DNA of 64,000 bases from an uncultured Dorea sp. (GCA_910578455.1 CAJTQA010000009.1:1-64000); one strand, 5' to 3'. Shown: positions 50,456-59,308, numbered from the stretch's first letter. The notes: generated by a model from the sequence alone, not told the origin. Translations and numbers: made by a program.

Positions 50456-53164
50456 GTGATTAAAAAATGGTTTGATACCATCTTTGACCATAAAACTAGT
50501 CTGCGGGAACGCTTGTATCGGATAGCGACGGCTGGCTGCATGATAGCGGCGGCATTTGCGCTGCCGATGGGGAGGAGCATCCTCAACTTTGTTGTGCTGG
50601 CGGCGAGCCTTGTCTTTATGGCGGCGATAGTGAAGTTCAGTATCGCAAAGAACTGTGCGGAATGCATCAATAAGGGAGCAACGGTGATTGCGGTGCTGAT
50701 CCTCGTGCTCTTCCCGTTCAGCTTTTTTACTGCGGGAGGATTTTACAGCGGGGTGCCAGAATGGCTTGTTATTTATTTTATCTATATCAGCATTACCCTT
50801 GTGGGGAGGAGGAAAATCGTCTTTTTCACTTTCTGTACGGCGGAGACGCTGCTCTGTTATTATATTGCTTATGAGTTTCCGCAGTATGTTGCAAATAATA
50901 CGGCTGAACATTCGTTTTTCGACTCGGCATTTTCTGTAATCCTGGTGGGGCTTTTGACCAGCGTGCTGCTGATATTCTTGAACAGGCTCTATGAAGAGGA
51001 GAATGAGCTTTCAAAGCGGCAGAAGAAGGAGATTGAGGAGCTTAACCGGGCGGAGAACCACTTTTTTTCCAGCATGAGCCATGAGATCCGCACGCCGATC
51101 AATACGATCATTGGGTTAAATGAGATCATACTGCGGGGGGATATCCCTGAGGATGTGGCGGAGAATGCAAGGAATATCCAGGGAGCCAGCAAGATGCTTT
51201 TGACGCTGATCAATGACATCCTGGACCTTTCCAAGATTAAATCTGGAAAGATGGAGATTGTGAAAGTCTCTTATGAGACAGGGGCGGTGTTTTCGGAAAT
51301 TGTCAATATGATCTGGATCAAGGCAAGGGAGAAGGGGCTGGAGTTTAAGCTTATGGTAGACCCTTCGATCCCGAGCATGCTCTGCGGCGATGAAGTACGC
51401 ATTAAGCAGGTTTTGATCAACCTCCTCAACAATGCGGTGAAATATACGAGCGAGGGTTCCGTCACCCTCTCTGTCCGGTGTGAGAGGCTTACGCTCAATA
51501 GAGTCCGCGTCTGGTATACGGTGGAAGATACGGGGCAGGGAGTGAAAAAGGAGAATATACCTTATATCTTTAATGCGTTCAGGCGGGTGGATGAAGAAAA
51601 GAACCGCCATATCGAAGGCACCGGGCTGGGGCTTAGCATTGTCCAGCAGCTTGTGGAGCTGATGGGGGGCAAGATCAGCGTTGATAGTGTCTATATGAAG
51701 GGGTCGAAATTTACTGTCATGCTGGAGCAGGATATTATAGACGACAGCAGCCTTGGAACGTTTACGCTGACTTCCCGGGCGAAAGTCCACGACGGGGAGC
51801 AGTATAAGCAGAGCTTTGAGGCGCCTGACGCACATATACTGGTGGTAGATGACAACGATATGAATCTGGTAGTGGTGCGGAAACTGCTTTCAGAGACGCA
51901 GATTCAGATAGACACGGCGTTAAGCGGAGAAGAGTGTCTCGAAAAGACTCTGATCCAGCACTATGACTGCATCCTGATGGATCACCTGATGCCGGAGATG
52001 GACGGAATCCAATGTTTCCATGAGGTGCGCCGGCAGCCGGGAGGCCTGTGTCAGGCTGTGCCTGTCATCGCCCTGACGGCGAATGCGGGGAGCGATAACC
52101 AGCAGCTTTACCGAAAAGAAGGGTTCGACGGATATCTGGCAAAACCTGTCAGCGGCGCGCTGCTTGAGGCGGCGGTGTTAAGCGTCCTTCCCAGAGAGAT
52201 GGTGAAACTGAATGAGGAGGCGAACCAGGCTGAAGTCGGGAAAGATATCCTGATCTTTGAACAGGAGAAAAGGCGATCTATCATGGTGACGACGGACAGC
52301 GTATGCGACCTTCCGGCGGCTCTTAGGAAAGAGTTTAATATTTCTGTATGCCCTTACTATGTCTGTACGGAGCAGGGGCGGTTTTTAGATGAGCTGGAGC
52401 TTACGGCAGATGAGATGCTGTATCATGTGGCGGAGGGGGATGACGGGTTCTCCCAGGCGCCGGAGATAGAGGATTATGAGAGGTTCTTTGCAGAGAAATT
52501 AACCGAGGCGCAGAATGTAGTTCATGTCACGATGGCAAAACATGTAAGCGAAGGATATTACAATGCCCTTGAGGCGGCAAAGTCTTTTGAGAATGTTACA
52601 GTAGTGGACTCCGGGCATCTATCCAGCAGCCTGGGGCTGTCGGTATTATATGCGGCATCTCTGGCGGAGCGCTACGCATCGAAAGATGAGATTGTGGATA
52701 CGGTGAAAAAACTCAGGAATTACATCTCTTCTGCTTTTGTCATTGACAATACGCACAGGATGTGCCAGGCAGGGAAGGTCTCCAGGAGGATACAGGTTTT
52801 ATGCGACGCGCTGCTGCTGCATCCGGTGATTAATCTGAAAAGGAGCAGGATGACGGTGACTGGGATGACAGCAGGGGATTTCCAGCGGTCTGCGAAACAG
52901 TATGTACGGACAGCGCTGAGGGATGCAAGAAATATTGACCGCCGTGTTTTATTTATCACATATGCAGGGCTGGATGAGAATAAACTTCAGTATATTGAAT
53001 ATCTTGTGCGCCAGTACTGCCCGTTTGAGAGAGTTTACTTACAGAAAGCATCTTCTGCGATAGCAAGCAACTGCGGGCCCGGCACTTTTGGGCTGCTGTT
53101 TATGAAGAAAAATGAAATAGATATTTCATTTTCGCAGGCATCGAGGCCGGATGCATCGTATTAA
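50456..53164 (+). CDS. Membrane hybrid histidine kinase-receiver fused to a DegV domain
   Basis: 902 residues. Membrane segments between about 22 and 176; HisKA His209 (SSMSHEIRTPINTI); ATPase (NNAVKYTSEG, EDTGQG, GTGLGLSIVQQ) to about 425; receiver with Asp509 (ILMDHLMPEMDG) and KPVSG; then a complete DegV fold, about 608-895: TTDSVCDLPAAL, FSQAPEIEDYERF, HVTMAKHVSEGYYNALEAA, VVDSGHLSSSLGL, NTHRMCQAGKVSRR and NCGPGTFGLLF. DegV proteins (FakB) bind fatty acids, so a lipid ligand may control, or be controlled by, the kinase. GTG 50456 follows AGGAGGAG; the frame is continuous with no sign of a frameshift. Confidence 0.92.
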   Translation: MIKKWFDTIFDHKTSLRERLYRIATAGCMIAAAFALPMGRSILNFVVLAASLVFMAAIVKFSIAKNCAECINKGATVIAVLILVLFPFSFFTAGGFYSGVPEWLVIYFIYISITLVGRRKIVFFTFCTAETLLCYYIAYEFPQYVANNTAEHSFFDSAFSVILVGLLTSVLLIFLNRLYEEENELSKRQKKEIEELNRAENHFFSSMSHEIRTPINTIIGLNEIILRGDIPEDVAENARNIQGASKMLLTLINDILDLSKIKSGKMEIVKVSYETGAVFSEIVNMIWIKAREKGLEFKLMVDPSIPSMLCGDEVRIKQVLINLLNNAVKYTSEGSVTLSVRCERLTLNRVRVWYTVEDTGQGVKKENIPYIFNAFRRVDEEKNRHIEGTGLGLSIVQQLVELMGGKISVDSVYMKGSKFTVMLEQDIIDDSSLGTFTLTSRAKVHDGEQYKQSFEAPDAHILVVDDNDMNLVVVRKLLSETQIQIDTALSGEECLEKTLIQHYDCILMDHLMPEMDGIQCFHEVRRQPGGLCQAVPVIALTANAGSDNQQLYRKEGFDGYLAKPVSGALLEAAVLSVLPREMVKLNEEANQAEVGKDILIFEQEKRRSIMVTTDSVCDLPAALRKEFNISVCPYYVCTEQGRFLDELELTADEMLYHVAEGDDGFSQAPEIEDYERFFAEKLTEAQNVVHVTMAKHVSEGYYNALEAAKSFENVTVVDSGHLSSSLGLSVLYAASLAERYASKDEIVDTVKKLRNYISSAFVIDNTHRMCQAGKVSRRIQVLCDALLLHPVINLKRSRMTVTGMTAGDFQRSAKQYVRTALRDARNIDRRVLFITYAGLDENKLQYIEYLVRQYCPFERVYLQKASSAIASNCGPGTFGLLFMKKNEIDISFSQASRPDASY

Positions 53165-53188
53165 TCCTGTGAAAGAGGGCATATTGGT

Positions 53189-53863
53189 ATGGAAAAGCCA
53201 GCATTGGAACAGTTTTTTAAAGAGATACTCCCTTTCTGGGAAAAGATACCGGATTCCGACAGAGAATATATCTGTCGGAATTCCGGCGTTAATGCCTATC
53301 GGAAAGGAGCGCATATTCACGACGGAAATGAGTGCTCGGGCGTAATCTTTGTGCGGTCGGGGAGCCTGAGGCTTTATATGATGTCCGAGGAGGGCAAGGA
53401 TATTACCCTTTACCGGCTGCACCGGGGCGACATGTGCATGCTCTCTGCCTCCTGTGTGCTCTCCGCCGTCACTTTCGACGTGTTCGTGGACGCGGAGGAG
53501 GACAGCGAGTGCTGCGTAATCGGCGGGGCGGCGTTTGCCGCCGTCTCGGAGCGCAACCCATGTGTGAAGATCTTTGCGCTTGAGACTGCCGTCGGCCGCT
53601 TTTCGGATGTGATGTGGGTGATGCAGCAGATTCTTTTCATGAGCATGGACAGAAGGCTTGCGATTTTCCTGTCGGATGAATCGGCGAGAACCAGGTCTGA
53701 CACGATCTCGCTGACCCACGGGCAGATTGCCCGCTATATGGGGTCTGCCCGCGAGGTGGTGTCGAGGGTGCTGAAATATTTTGCCGGGGAAGGGATCGTA
53801 GAAGTCTCCCGGGGCGGGATTAAGATCATCGATAAGAAACGTCTTCGGAAACTGACTTTGTAG
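53189..53863 (+). CDS. Crp/Fnr-family transcriptional regulator
   Basis: 224 residues. N-terminal cyclic-nucleotide-type beta-roll (KGAHIHDGNECSGVIFVRSGSLRLY, LHRGDMCMLSASCVL) and C-terminal Crp HTH (TISLTHGQIARYMGSAREVVSRVLKYF). Several Cys residues sit in the sensor half, but no CxxC-type 4Fe-4S set as in Fnr. The ligand is unknown. It lies 24 bases after the DegV-fused kinase with GAAAGAGGG as RBS, in the same transcript, and may be the only DNA-binding output of the cluster. Confidence 0.9.
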   Translation: MEKPALEQFFKEILPFWEKIPDSDREYICRNSGVNAYRKGAHIHDGNECSGVIFVRSGSLRLYMMSEEGKDITLYRLHRGDMCMLSASCVLSAVTFDVFVDAEEDSECCVIGGAAFAAVSERNPCVKIFALETAVGRFSDVMWVMQQILFMSMDRRLAIFLSDESARTRSDTISLTHGQIARYMGSAREVVSRVLKYFAGEGIVEVSRGGIKIIDKKRLRKLTL

Positions 53864-53981
53864 GGGTGCTTTTTGCCTTGCATATAAGCTGCGTCATCGT
53901 TCCCATGGGGCAATATACGCACCAGGAGAGGGGCGGACGGTTCAGTGACAGGGTCACATATTTTATATAATTTTGAAAAAG

Positions 53982-54014
53982 GGCATTGGCAAAGAATAAC
54001 CAGTGTCTTTTTTT
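53982..54014 (+). terminator. Terminator of the kinase/Crp cluster
   Basis: GGCATTGG (53982-53989) pairs with CCAGTGTC (54000-54007) with two G-U wobbles, then seven T. Confidence 0.75.
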
Positions 54015-54100
54015 GTTACGCTAATGTAAAATTGTTTCTGAATTTTCCCCATATTTCGGCAAGTTTTCCAATTTTTCACTTTACTGTGATAAAAATGTGA

Positions 54101-54129
54101 TTGACAAATAAAAGCAATGGTGCTACTAT
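54101..54129 (+). promoter_or_regulatory. Sigma-A promoter of the ECF-transporter island
   Basis: TTGACA (54101-54106), 17-base spacer, TACTAT (54124-54129), 51 bases before the first start codon. Confidence 0.8.
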
Positions 54130-54143
54130 GTAAAAAACACTAA

Positions 54144-54155
54144 TAAAACGTTTTA
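54144..54155. promoter_or_regulatory. LacI-type operator
   Basis: TAAAACGTTTTA is a perfect 12-base palindrome with the central CG typical of LacI/GalR sites; flanking TAA and CTA extend the symmetry. It lies just downstream of the expected transcription start, a classic roadblock position. The LacI protein encoded at 60144 within the same island is the likely binder. Confidence 0.75.
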
Positions 54156-54179
54156 CTAAAGGAAAAGGAGTGATTTTTC

Positions 54180-54764
54180 ATGAAGAAATGGAACAAGCTG
54201 ACAATCTTTTTAATCCCTATCGGAATCGCAGTCAATGCAGTTGGCGGACAGTTGGCGCTGGCATTAAAGCTGCCGGTATTTTTGGACTGTATCGGCACAT
54301 TTGTCACGGCGGCGCTGTGCGGAATCGGACCGGGGCTTGTGGTTGCCGTCGGGACCCAGCTGATCAACGCTATTACGACGCCGACAGTGCTTGCCTATAT
54401 CGAGATCGGCATGCTGTTTGCTGTCATTTCTTACTTCTTTGCGAAGTGGGGAATCTTTAAGTCTCTCTGGAAATCCGCATTGTCCGGAATCGCCGTGGCG
54501 CTTGTTGCGGTGTGTCTGGCAGTTCCGACGACGGCATTTTTCCTCGGCGGGTTCGCGGGAACAGGAGCTACCACTATCGCGGCTGCGCTGATGGCATCCG
54601 GATGGGGAGTGCTGCCTGCAACTTTTGTGAGCGAGGCGGTGAGCGAGGGAACGGATAAGATCGTATGCCTGATTATCATTTTCTTTGTATTAAAGGCAAT
54701 TCCGGACAGATTAAAAGTAAAATTGCCGAATGCGAGATTTTTTATTGATGAAGTGGAAGACTAA
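54180..54764 (+). CDS. ECF transporter substrate-binding (S) component
   Basis: 194 residues, about six hydrophobic segments, with the ECF S-component look: LTIFLIPIGIAVNAVGGQLAL, PVFLDCIGTFVTAALCGIGPGL and CLIIIFFVLKAIP. It captures the substrate and docks on the T-A-A module encoded next. It is not recognisable as BioY, ThiT, RibU or another specific S type, so the substrate is unknown. AAAGGAGTGA precedes ATG 54180. First gene of the island. Confidence 0.8.
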   Translation: MKKWNKLTIFLIPIGIAVNAVGGQLALALKLPVFLDCIGTFVTAALCGIGPGLVVAVGTQLINAITTPTVLAYIEIGMLFAVISYFFAKWGIFKSLWKSALSGIAVALVAVCLAVPTTAFFLGGFAGTGATTIAAALMASGWGVLPATFVSEAVSEGTDKIVCLIIIFFVLKAIPDRLKVKLPNARFFIDEVED

Positions 54765-54810
54765 AGAAAACCTGTGCTGCCTTTTTTTAGGCAGCAGGAG
54801 GGAGAGTGTT

Positions 54811-55614
54811 ATGGATAACAGAACATTTGCAAACCAGTTCCTTGAACCGAAACGGACGGGTAATTTTATTAAGGACTTAAATCCTCTGAGCAAGCTGAAT
54901 ATCTTTCTTGCCTTTGGCTTAAGCGCTCTCATCCTGGGGGATTACCGGTACGGGTTCGGCCTGGTGGTATTTATGCTGGTGGTGGCGGTGCTGGCGCAGT
55001 GCCTTAGTTCCTACCTTAAAGTGTACTGGAAGATATTGCTGTTTTTCGGCGTATTCTTGTTCGGGATGAAGGCGGCGTTCTCTCCGGGAGAGCAGATCAT
55101 ATGGCAGAAATGGGGGATCCACGTCTCGGTGGAAAGCCTTGATTCGGCGTTGGTGCTGACATCGGGGGTGCTTGCCTTTTGCGCGGCGGTCATTATGTTT
55201 GTACAGACGACAGAGTGGAGCGACCTTACCTATGCGCTTGAAAGGAAAGGCGTATCCCATGTGACATCTTTCGTGATCCTGTCGGCGTTCCAGTCCATCA
55301 GCGACCTGGGGGTGAATGCGAAGGTGATCATGGAATCCCAGAAAGCGAGAGGGATTGAGACAGAAGGGAATGTAATCCGAAGGGTCAAAGCCTACATCCC
55401 CGTGATGGGGCCGCTGGTGCTCAACGCCATCTCAAGCGTGGAGGAAAAGTCCATCGCTATGGATGCCAGGGCATTTTCTGCGGCAGGAACCCACACGTAC
55501 CTGTCGGAGCTGCCGGAGGTGAAGGCGGGAGAAAAGGCGCTTGTAGTAATTGTGGATATTTTGCTTGTATTATCTGTTGTATGGAGGGCTGCGGGATGGC
55601 TTATATTGAATTAA
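54811..55614 (+). CDS. ECF transporter transmembrane (T) component
   Basis: 267 residues. EcfT family: DLNPLSKLNIFLAFGLSALIL, membrane helices, and the coupling motifs ESQKARGIETEGN and AMDARAFSAAGTHTYL (the Ala-Arg-Gly/Ala type pairs that contact the ATPases). ATG 54811 follows CAGGAGGGAG; the longer frame from 54730 overlaps the S gene. A hairpin TGCTGCC/GGCAGCA (54775-54796) with a U-rich loop lies just before the RBS. Overlaps the first ATPase by 19 bases. Confidence 0.9.
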   Translation: MDNRTFANQFLEPKRTGNFIKDLNPLSKLNIFLAFGLSALILGDYRYGFGLVVFMLVVAVLAQCLSSYLKVYWKILLFFGVFLFGMKAAFSPGEQIIWQKWGIHVSVESLDSALVLTSGVLAFCAAVIMFVQTTEWSDLTYALERKGVSHVTSFVILSAFQSISDLGVNAKVIMESQKARGIETEGNVIRRVKAYIPVMGPLVLNAISSVEEKSIAMDARAFSAAGTHTYLSELPEVKAGEKALVVIVDILLVLSVVWRAAGWLILN

Positions 55615-56465
55615 AGGATGTGGACTATGTATATCCTCTGGCGAAGGAGCCAGCGCTTAAGAACGTCACGGCATCTTTTGAGAGAGGGAAGTTTTACGGG
55701 GTGATCGGGGAAAACGCAGGGGGGAAGACAACTCTCTGCAATCTGCTCCGGGGCCTTATCCCTCATTTCTACAAAGGGAAACTGACGGGGGAGGTGCTCA
55801 TTGACGGAGAGGATATACGGACGCTTAATATGGATGTGCTCTCTACGCAGATGGGATATATTTTCCAGAATCCCTTTACCCAGATCAGCGGGGTGAAAAG
55901 CTCAGTTTTTGAAGAGATTGCCCTTGGCATGGAGAATCTCGGGGTGCCGAAGGAGGAGATGATAGAGAAGGTTTTTGCCATCGCAGAGCTTTTGAACATT
56001 GAGCATCTCTTGCAGAACAACCCCAATGCCCTCTCGGGCGGGCAGCGGCAGAAGGTGGCGTTTGCGTCGGTCATCGCCATGGACACCGATACTTTTGTGA
56101 TCGACGAGCCGACTTCGCAGCTGGATCCCGACGGGACGGCAGGGATTTTTGAGATCATCCACAAGCTGAAGGAGCAGGGGAAGACCATTGTCCTTGTGGA
56201 GCATAAGATTGACCTTCTGGCGGAATATGCGGACGAGGTGCTTGTGCTGAAGAAAGGGGAGCTGCTTGCGAAGGGGCGGACTTCGGAGGTCCTTTCTGAT
56301 TTTTCCCTGACGGAGCAGGGGGCAATGATTCCCCACACAGTTTCTTTCTATAAGGAATTTAAAGCCCGGGGGCATGAATTTTCGGAAGTGCCGATCACGA
56401 AAGAAAGCTGCGTCAGACAGCTTGCGGTCATGCTTGAGGAGAGGGGAGGAGAGGGGAGCGTATGA
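55596..56465 (+). CDS. ECF transporter ATPase A
   Basis: 289 residues. Walker A GENAGGKTT (a Gly in place of the usual small residue before Lys), LSGGQRQ signature, Walker B VIDEPTSQLD and the H-loop VLVEHKID. Together with the next ATPase it powers the dedicated transporter. ATG 55596 lies 7 bases after GGAGGG, inside the end of the T gene. It overlaps the second ATPase by 4 bases. Confidence 0.93.
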   Translation: MAYIELKDVDYVYPLAKEPALKNVTASFERGKFYGVIGENAGGKTTLCNLLRGLIPHFYKGKLTGEVLIDGEDIRTLNMDVLSTQMGYIFQNPFTQISGVKSSVFEEIALGMENLGVPKEEMIEKVFAIAELLNIEHLLQNNPNALSGGQRQKVAFASVIAMDTDTFVIDEPTSQLDPDGTAGIFEIIHKLKEQGKTIVLVEHKIDLLAEYADEVLVLKKGELLAKGRTSEVLSDFSLTEQGAMIPHTVSFYKEFKARGHEFSEVPITKESCVRQLAVMLEERGGEGSV

Positions 56466-57274
56466 AACAGATTATCTTGGACCATGTAAGCTTTCGGTAT
56501 CCCAACGGATTTCTTGCCAATGAGGACTTAAACCTCACGGTATCGCAGGAGGAGCAGGTGGCCATCGTAGGGCAGAACGGCGCGGGAAAGACGACGGCTG
56601 TAAAGCTGATGAACGGGTTAAATAAGCCCACGGAAGGCACGGTGTTCATCAACGATATGGACACGAAGAATTATACGACGGCGCAGATTGCCAAATTTGT
56701 GGGCTATGTGTTCCAGAACCCGGACGACCAGATATTCAACCAGACAGTGTATGACGAGATTGCATACATGCCGAAATACTATAAATATACGGAAAAAGAG
56801 ACGAAGAGACGTGTGGATGAGGCGGCGGATGTCATGCAGATCCGGGAGTATTTAAAGAGCAATCCTTATGAGATCCCGTATACGATACGAAAGCTGGTCA
56901 CCATCGCGGCCATCCTTGTGGTCCGCCCGGAGTACATTATCCTGGACGAGCCTACGGCGGGGCAGGACCTTCGGGGAATCCGGCTTTTGGAGGAGCTTTT
57001 GACGTACCTCAGGGAGCAGAAGATCGGAGTTGTGACGATTACCCACGATATGGAATTTGTGGCGGATAATTTCAGGAGAGTCGTCGCCATGGCGAACAAG
57101 CATATTATCGCGGACGGCAGCGCAAGAGAGATCTTCTCGAGGGATGAGGTTATAAAGGAGAGCAAGATAAAGCGTACGGAGATGGGAATGGTGGCAAAAG
57201 AGCTTGGGCTTGGGAACGATATCCTGAACCCGAAGGAACTTGCAGACGCGGCAGAACGCAGGTTAAGGAGCTGA
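56462..57274 (+). CDS. ECF transporter ATPase A'
   Basis: 270 residues. Walker A GQNGAGKTT, Q-loop YVFQNPDDQIFNQ, Walker B IILDEPTAGQD, H-loop TITHDMEF. The signature region, YTIRKLVTIAAIL, departs from LSGGQ, so the two composite ATP sites are not equivalent. Followed 4 bases later by the M20 peptidase gene. Confidence 0.93.
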   Translation: MKQIILDHVSFRYPNGFLANEDLNLTVSQEEQVAIVGQNGAGKTTAVKLMNGLNKPTEGTVFINDMDTKNYTTAQIAKFVGYVFQNPDDQIFNQTVYDEIAYMPKYYKYTEKETKRRVDEAADVMQIREYLKSNPYEIPYTIRKLVTIAAILVVRPEYIILDEPTAGQDLRGIRLLEELLTYLREQKIGVVTITHDMEFVADNFRRVVAMANKHIIADGSAREIFSRDEVIKESKIKRTEMGMVAKELGLGNDILNPKELADAAERRLRS

Positions 57275-57278
57275 CAGG

Positions 57279-58580
57279 ATGAAAAAATACAGTGAGATTA
57301 TTGAAAAAACGATAGAACAGAACAGGCAGAAGTACATTGACTATCTGCTGAAACTTGTAAGCATCGACACTCATGACATCGGGCATGGGATTGACGGAGG
57401 CTTAGAGGGCGAGGGGCAGGAGTACCTTGCCGGAGTGTTTGAGGGGATGGGTGCGGACGAGGTGGTGAAAGACCCGCTGAGCGAGGAGGCCATCCTTAAG
57501 TGCAACGAGCTTTACAATGAGGGAAATAAAGGGCATAACTACGACAACCGTTTTAACGTGTACGCCACGTTTAAGGGAAAATCTGAAAAGTCCATTCTCT
57601 TTAACGGGCATATCGACCATATGCCGGCGGATAACCTGGAGAACTGGAAGATCGACCCGCTGAAACCGGAGGTTTTAGGAGACCGGATCACAGGGCTTGG
57701 GGTCGCCGATATGAAAGCCGGGCTGATGGCAGGGATCATGGCCGGCATGGTGCTAAAGGACGCGGGGATGGAACTGCCTGTCACGGTAAAGTATGCCTCT
57801 GTCTGTGACGAGGAGGGAGGCGGAAACGGCTCTCTGTGCGCTGCCATGAGCGGCGTGAAGGCGGACGCGGTAGTGGTGTGCGAGCCTACCAACTATGAAG
57901 TCATCGTGGCGCATATGGGATGGGTGTTCTTCCAGGTGGAAGTGCCGGGAATCGCGGTACATTCCGGCTTAAAGCTTGCGGGGGTCAACGCCATCGAAAA
58001 GGCGTATCTTTTGATGGACGCCATCAACCAGCTGGAGCATAAGTGGCTCCTTAAGTACAAGCACCCGCTCCTTCCGCCACCGTCCAGCAATGTGGGCGTC
58101 ATTTACGGGGGAGAGGCAGGCTCTACCATACCGGATTACTGCTGCTTTAAGACTTGCGTCCATTATCTTCCGGGCGTTATGAGCAGAGAGCAGGTAATCG
58201 AAGAGTACACCAGCGCGATCTATGAGCGGTGCAAGGGTGACGGATGGCTGAGCGGGCATCTTCCGAAAGTTACGACCTACCAGATGGGAAATCCTTTTGA
58301 GATGGAGCTTGACCATCCTTTTGTGGGAGCGTTTAAGGAGGCTTATAAGGATGCCAGGGGGCAGGAGGTAAGGCTTGTTGGCTCTCCGGCAGGATGTGAT
58401 TCCAGGACGTGGCACAATATTGTGGGATGCCCGACCCTTCAGTACGGCCCGGGCTCTCTTGAGCAGTGCCATGCGGTCAATGAATTTGTCACAGTAGACC
58501 AATATCTGGACGCCATTAAGATCTACGCGAACCTGATCATGGAGTGGGGCGAGGCGCCGGAAGAACAGAAAGGGGCATAG
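57279..58580 (+). CDS. M20-family metallopeptidase/deacylase
   Basis: 433 residues, ArgE/DapE/carboxypeptidase type. Metal ligands: GHIDHMP, GLGVADMKAG, catalytic DEEGGG, VCEPTNYE and the last His in LEQCHAVNEF; a dimerisation domain lies between. Resembles the YgeY-type branch by length and the CHAVNE ending. It probably cleaves an amide bond in the imported compound. Directly behind the ECF ATPase, with the GAGCTGACAGG region as RBS. Confidence 0.88.
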   Translation: MKKYSEIIEKTIEQNRQKYIDYLLKLVSIDTHDIGHGIDGGLEGEGQEYLAGVFEGMGADEVVKDPLSEEAILKCNELYNEGNKGHNYDNRFNVYATFKGKSEKSILFNGHIDHMPADNLENWKIDPLKPEVLGDRITGLGVADMKAGLMAGIMAGMVLKDAGMELPVTVKYASVCDEEGGGNGSLCAAMSGVKADAVVVCEPTNYEVIVAHMGWVFFQVEVPGIAVHSGLKLAGVNAIEKAYLLMDAINQLEHKWLLKYKHPLLPPPSSNVGVIYGGEAGSTIPDYCCFKTCVHYLPGVMSREQVIEEYTSAIYERCKGDGWLSGHLPKVTTYQMGNPFEMELDHPFVGAFKEAYKDARGQEVRLVGSPAGCDSRTWHNIVGCPTLQYGPGSLEQCHAVNEFVTVDQYLDAIKIYANLIMEWGEAPEEQKGA

Positions 58581-58584
58581 GCCG

Positions 58585-59292
58585 GTGACAGAGATTTCGA
58601 AAGAGTATTTTGCCATGCAGGATCTGGGCCGGGAGACGATGGATTATGTGAGGAGCATCGTAAAGCCTGGCATGAATCTGAGGCAGCTGAGGGCAGAATG
58701 CGAGGAGTACATGTTAAGCCGCGGCGCGGATTCCTTCTGGTGGTGCGGCGTGGGGGCATTTATGTTTTCCGGGGATGAGACGGCGGTATCGGTCGTTCCG
58801 GAGTCCGGGTACGAGGCGGCGGATAAGCTCATTGGGAGCGACGATATCATCACCATAGACTTAAGCCCCCAGAGGCAGGGCGTATGGGGAGATTTTGCCA
58901 GGACGCTCATCCTTGAGGACGGAAAGCTTGTGCGGGATATAAAAGACATAAAGAACGAGGAGTGGAGAGGCGGGCTTTTCATGGAAGAGCTGCTCCATGA
59001 GACGCTTTTGGACATTGCCGGCGAGGATATGACATTTGAGGAGCTCCATAGGAGGATAGACGCGCTGGCAGAGGAAAAGGGATATCGGAACCTGGACTGC
59101 CTGGGGAATTTCGGACATTCCATTGAGAGGCGGGATGAGGACAGGATATACAGCGAGAAAGGCAATGCCCGCAAGCTGTCTTCCGTATCTATGTTTACTT
59201 TTGAGCCCCATATCAGTCTGCCGGGGTCAAAGTACGGATTTAAAAAAGAGGATATTTATTATTTCAAAGATGGCAGATTAAAAAGAATGTAA
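58585..59292 (+). CDS. M24-family metallopeptidase-like protein, single domain
   Basis: 235 residues holding only the pita-bread catalytic fold of aminopeptidase P/creatinase, without the N-terminal creatinase domain. All five metal ligands seem present: IDLSP, WGDFART, NFGHSIE, FTFEPHI and KKEDIYYF. Substrate could be a Xaa-Pro peptide or a creatine-like compound. GTG 58585 starts 5 bases after the M20 stop; AAAGGGG is 11 bases upstream. Confidence 0.82.
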   Translation: MTEISKEYFAMQDLGRETMDYVRSIVKPGMNLRQLRAECEEYMLSRGADSFWWCGVGAFMFSGDETAVSVVPESGYEAADKLIGSDDIITIDLSPQRQGVWGDFARTLILEDGKLVRDIKDIKNEEWRGGLFMEELLHETLLDIAGEDMTFEELHRRIDALAEEKGYRNLDCLGNFGHSIERRDEDRIYSEKGNARKLSSVSMFTFEPHISLPGSKYGFKKEDIYYFKDGRLKRM

Positions 59293-59308
59293 AACCGGAG
59301 GTTGCAGG

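Larger units (their letters stand above)
53864..54179 (+). other. Intergenic region with terminator, promoter and LacI-type operator
   Basis: No gene seen. 53865-53923 holds nested inverted repeats (GGTGC/GCACC outside TTGCC/GGCAA). GTGAC-AGG-GTCAC lies at 53945-53957. A terminator stands at 53982-54014 and a promoter with operator at 54101-54155; the rest is AT-rich. Confidence 0.6.

Noticed and set aside
53945..53957. GTGAC-AGG-GTCAC as a Crp-type binding site
   Set aside because: Spacing between the GTGA/TCAC half-sites is one base short of the Crp pattern and it lies downstream of the operon rather than at a promoter; kept only as a note.
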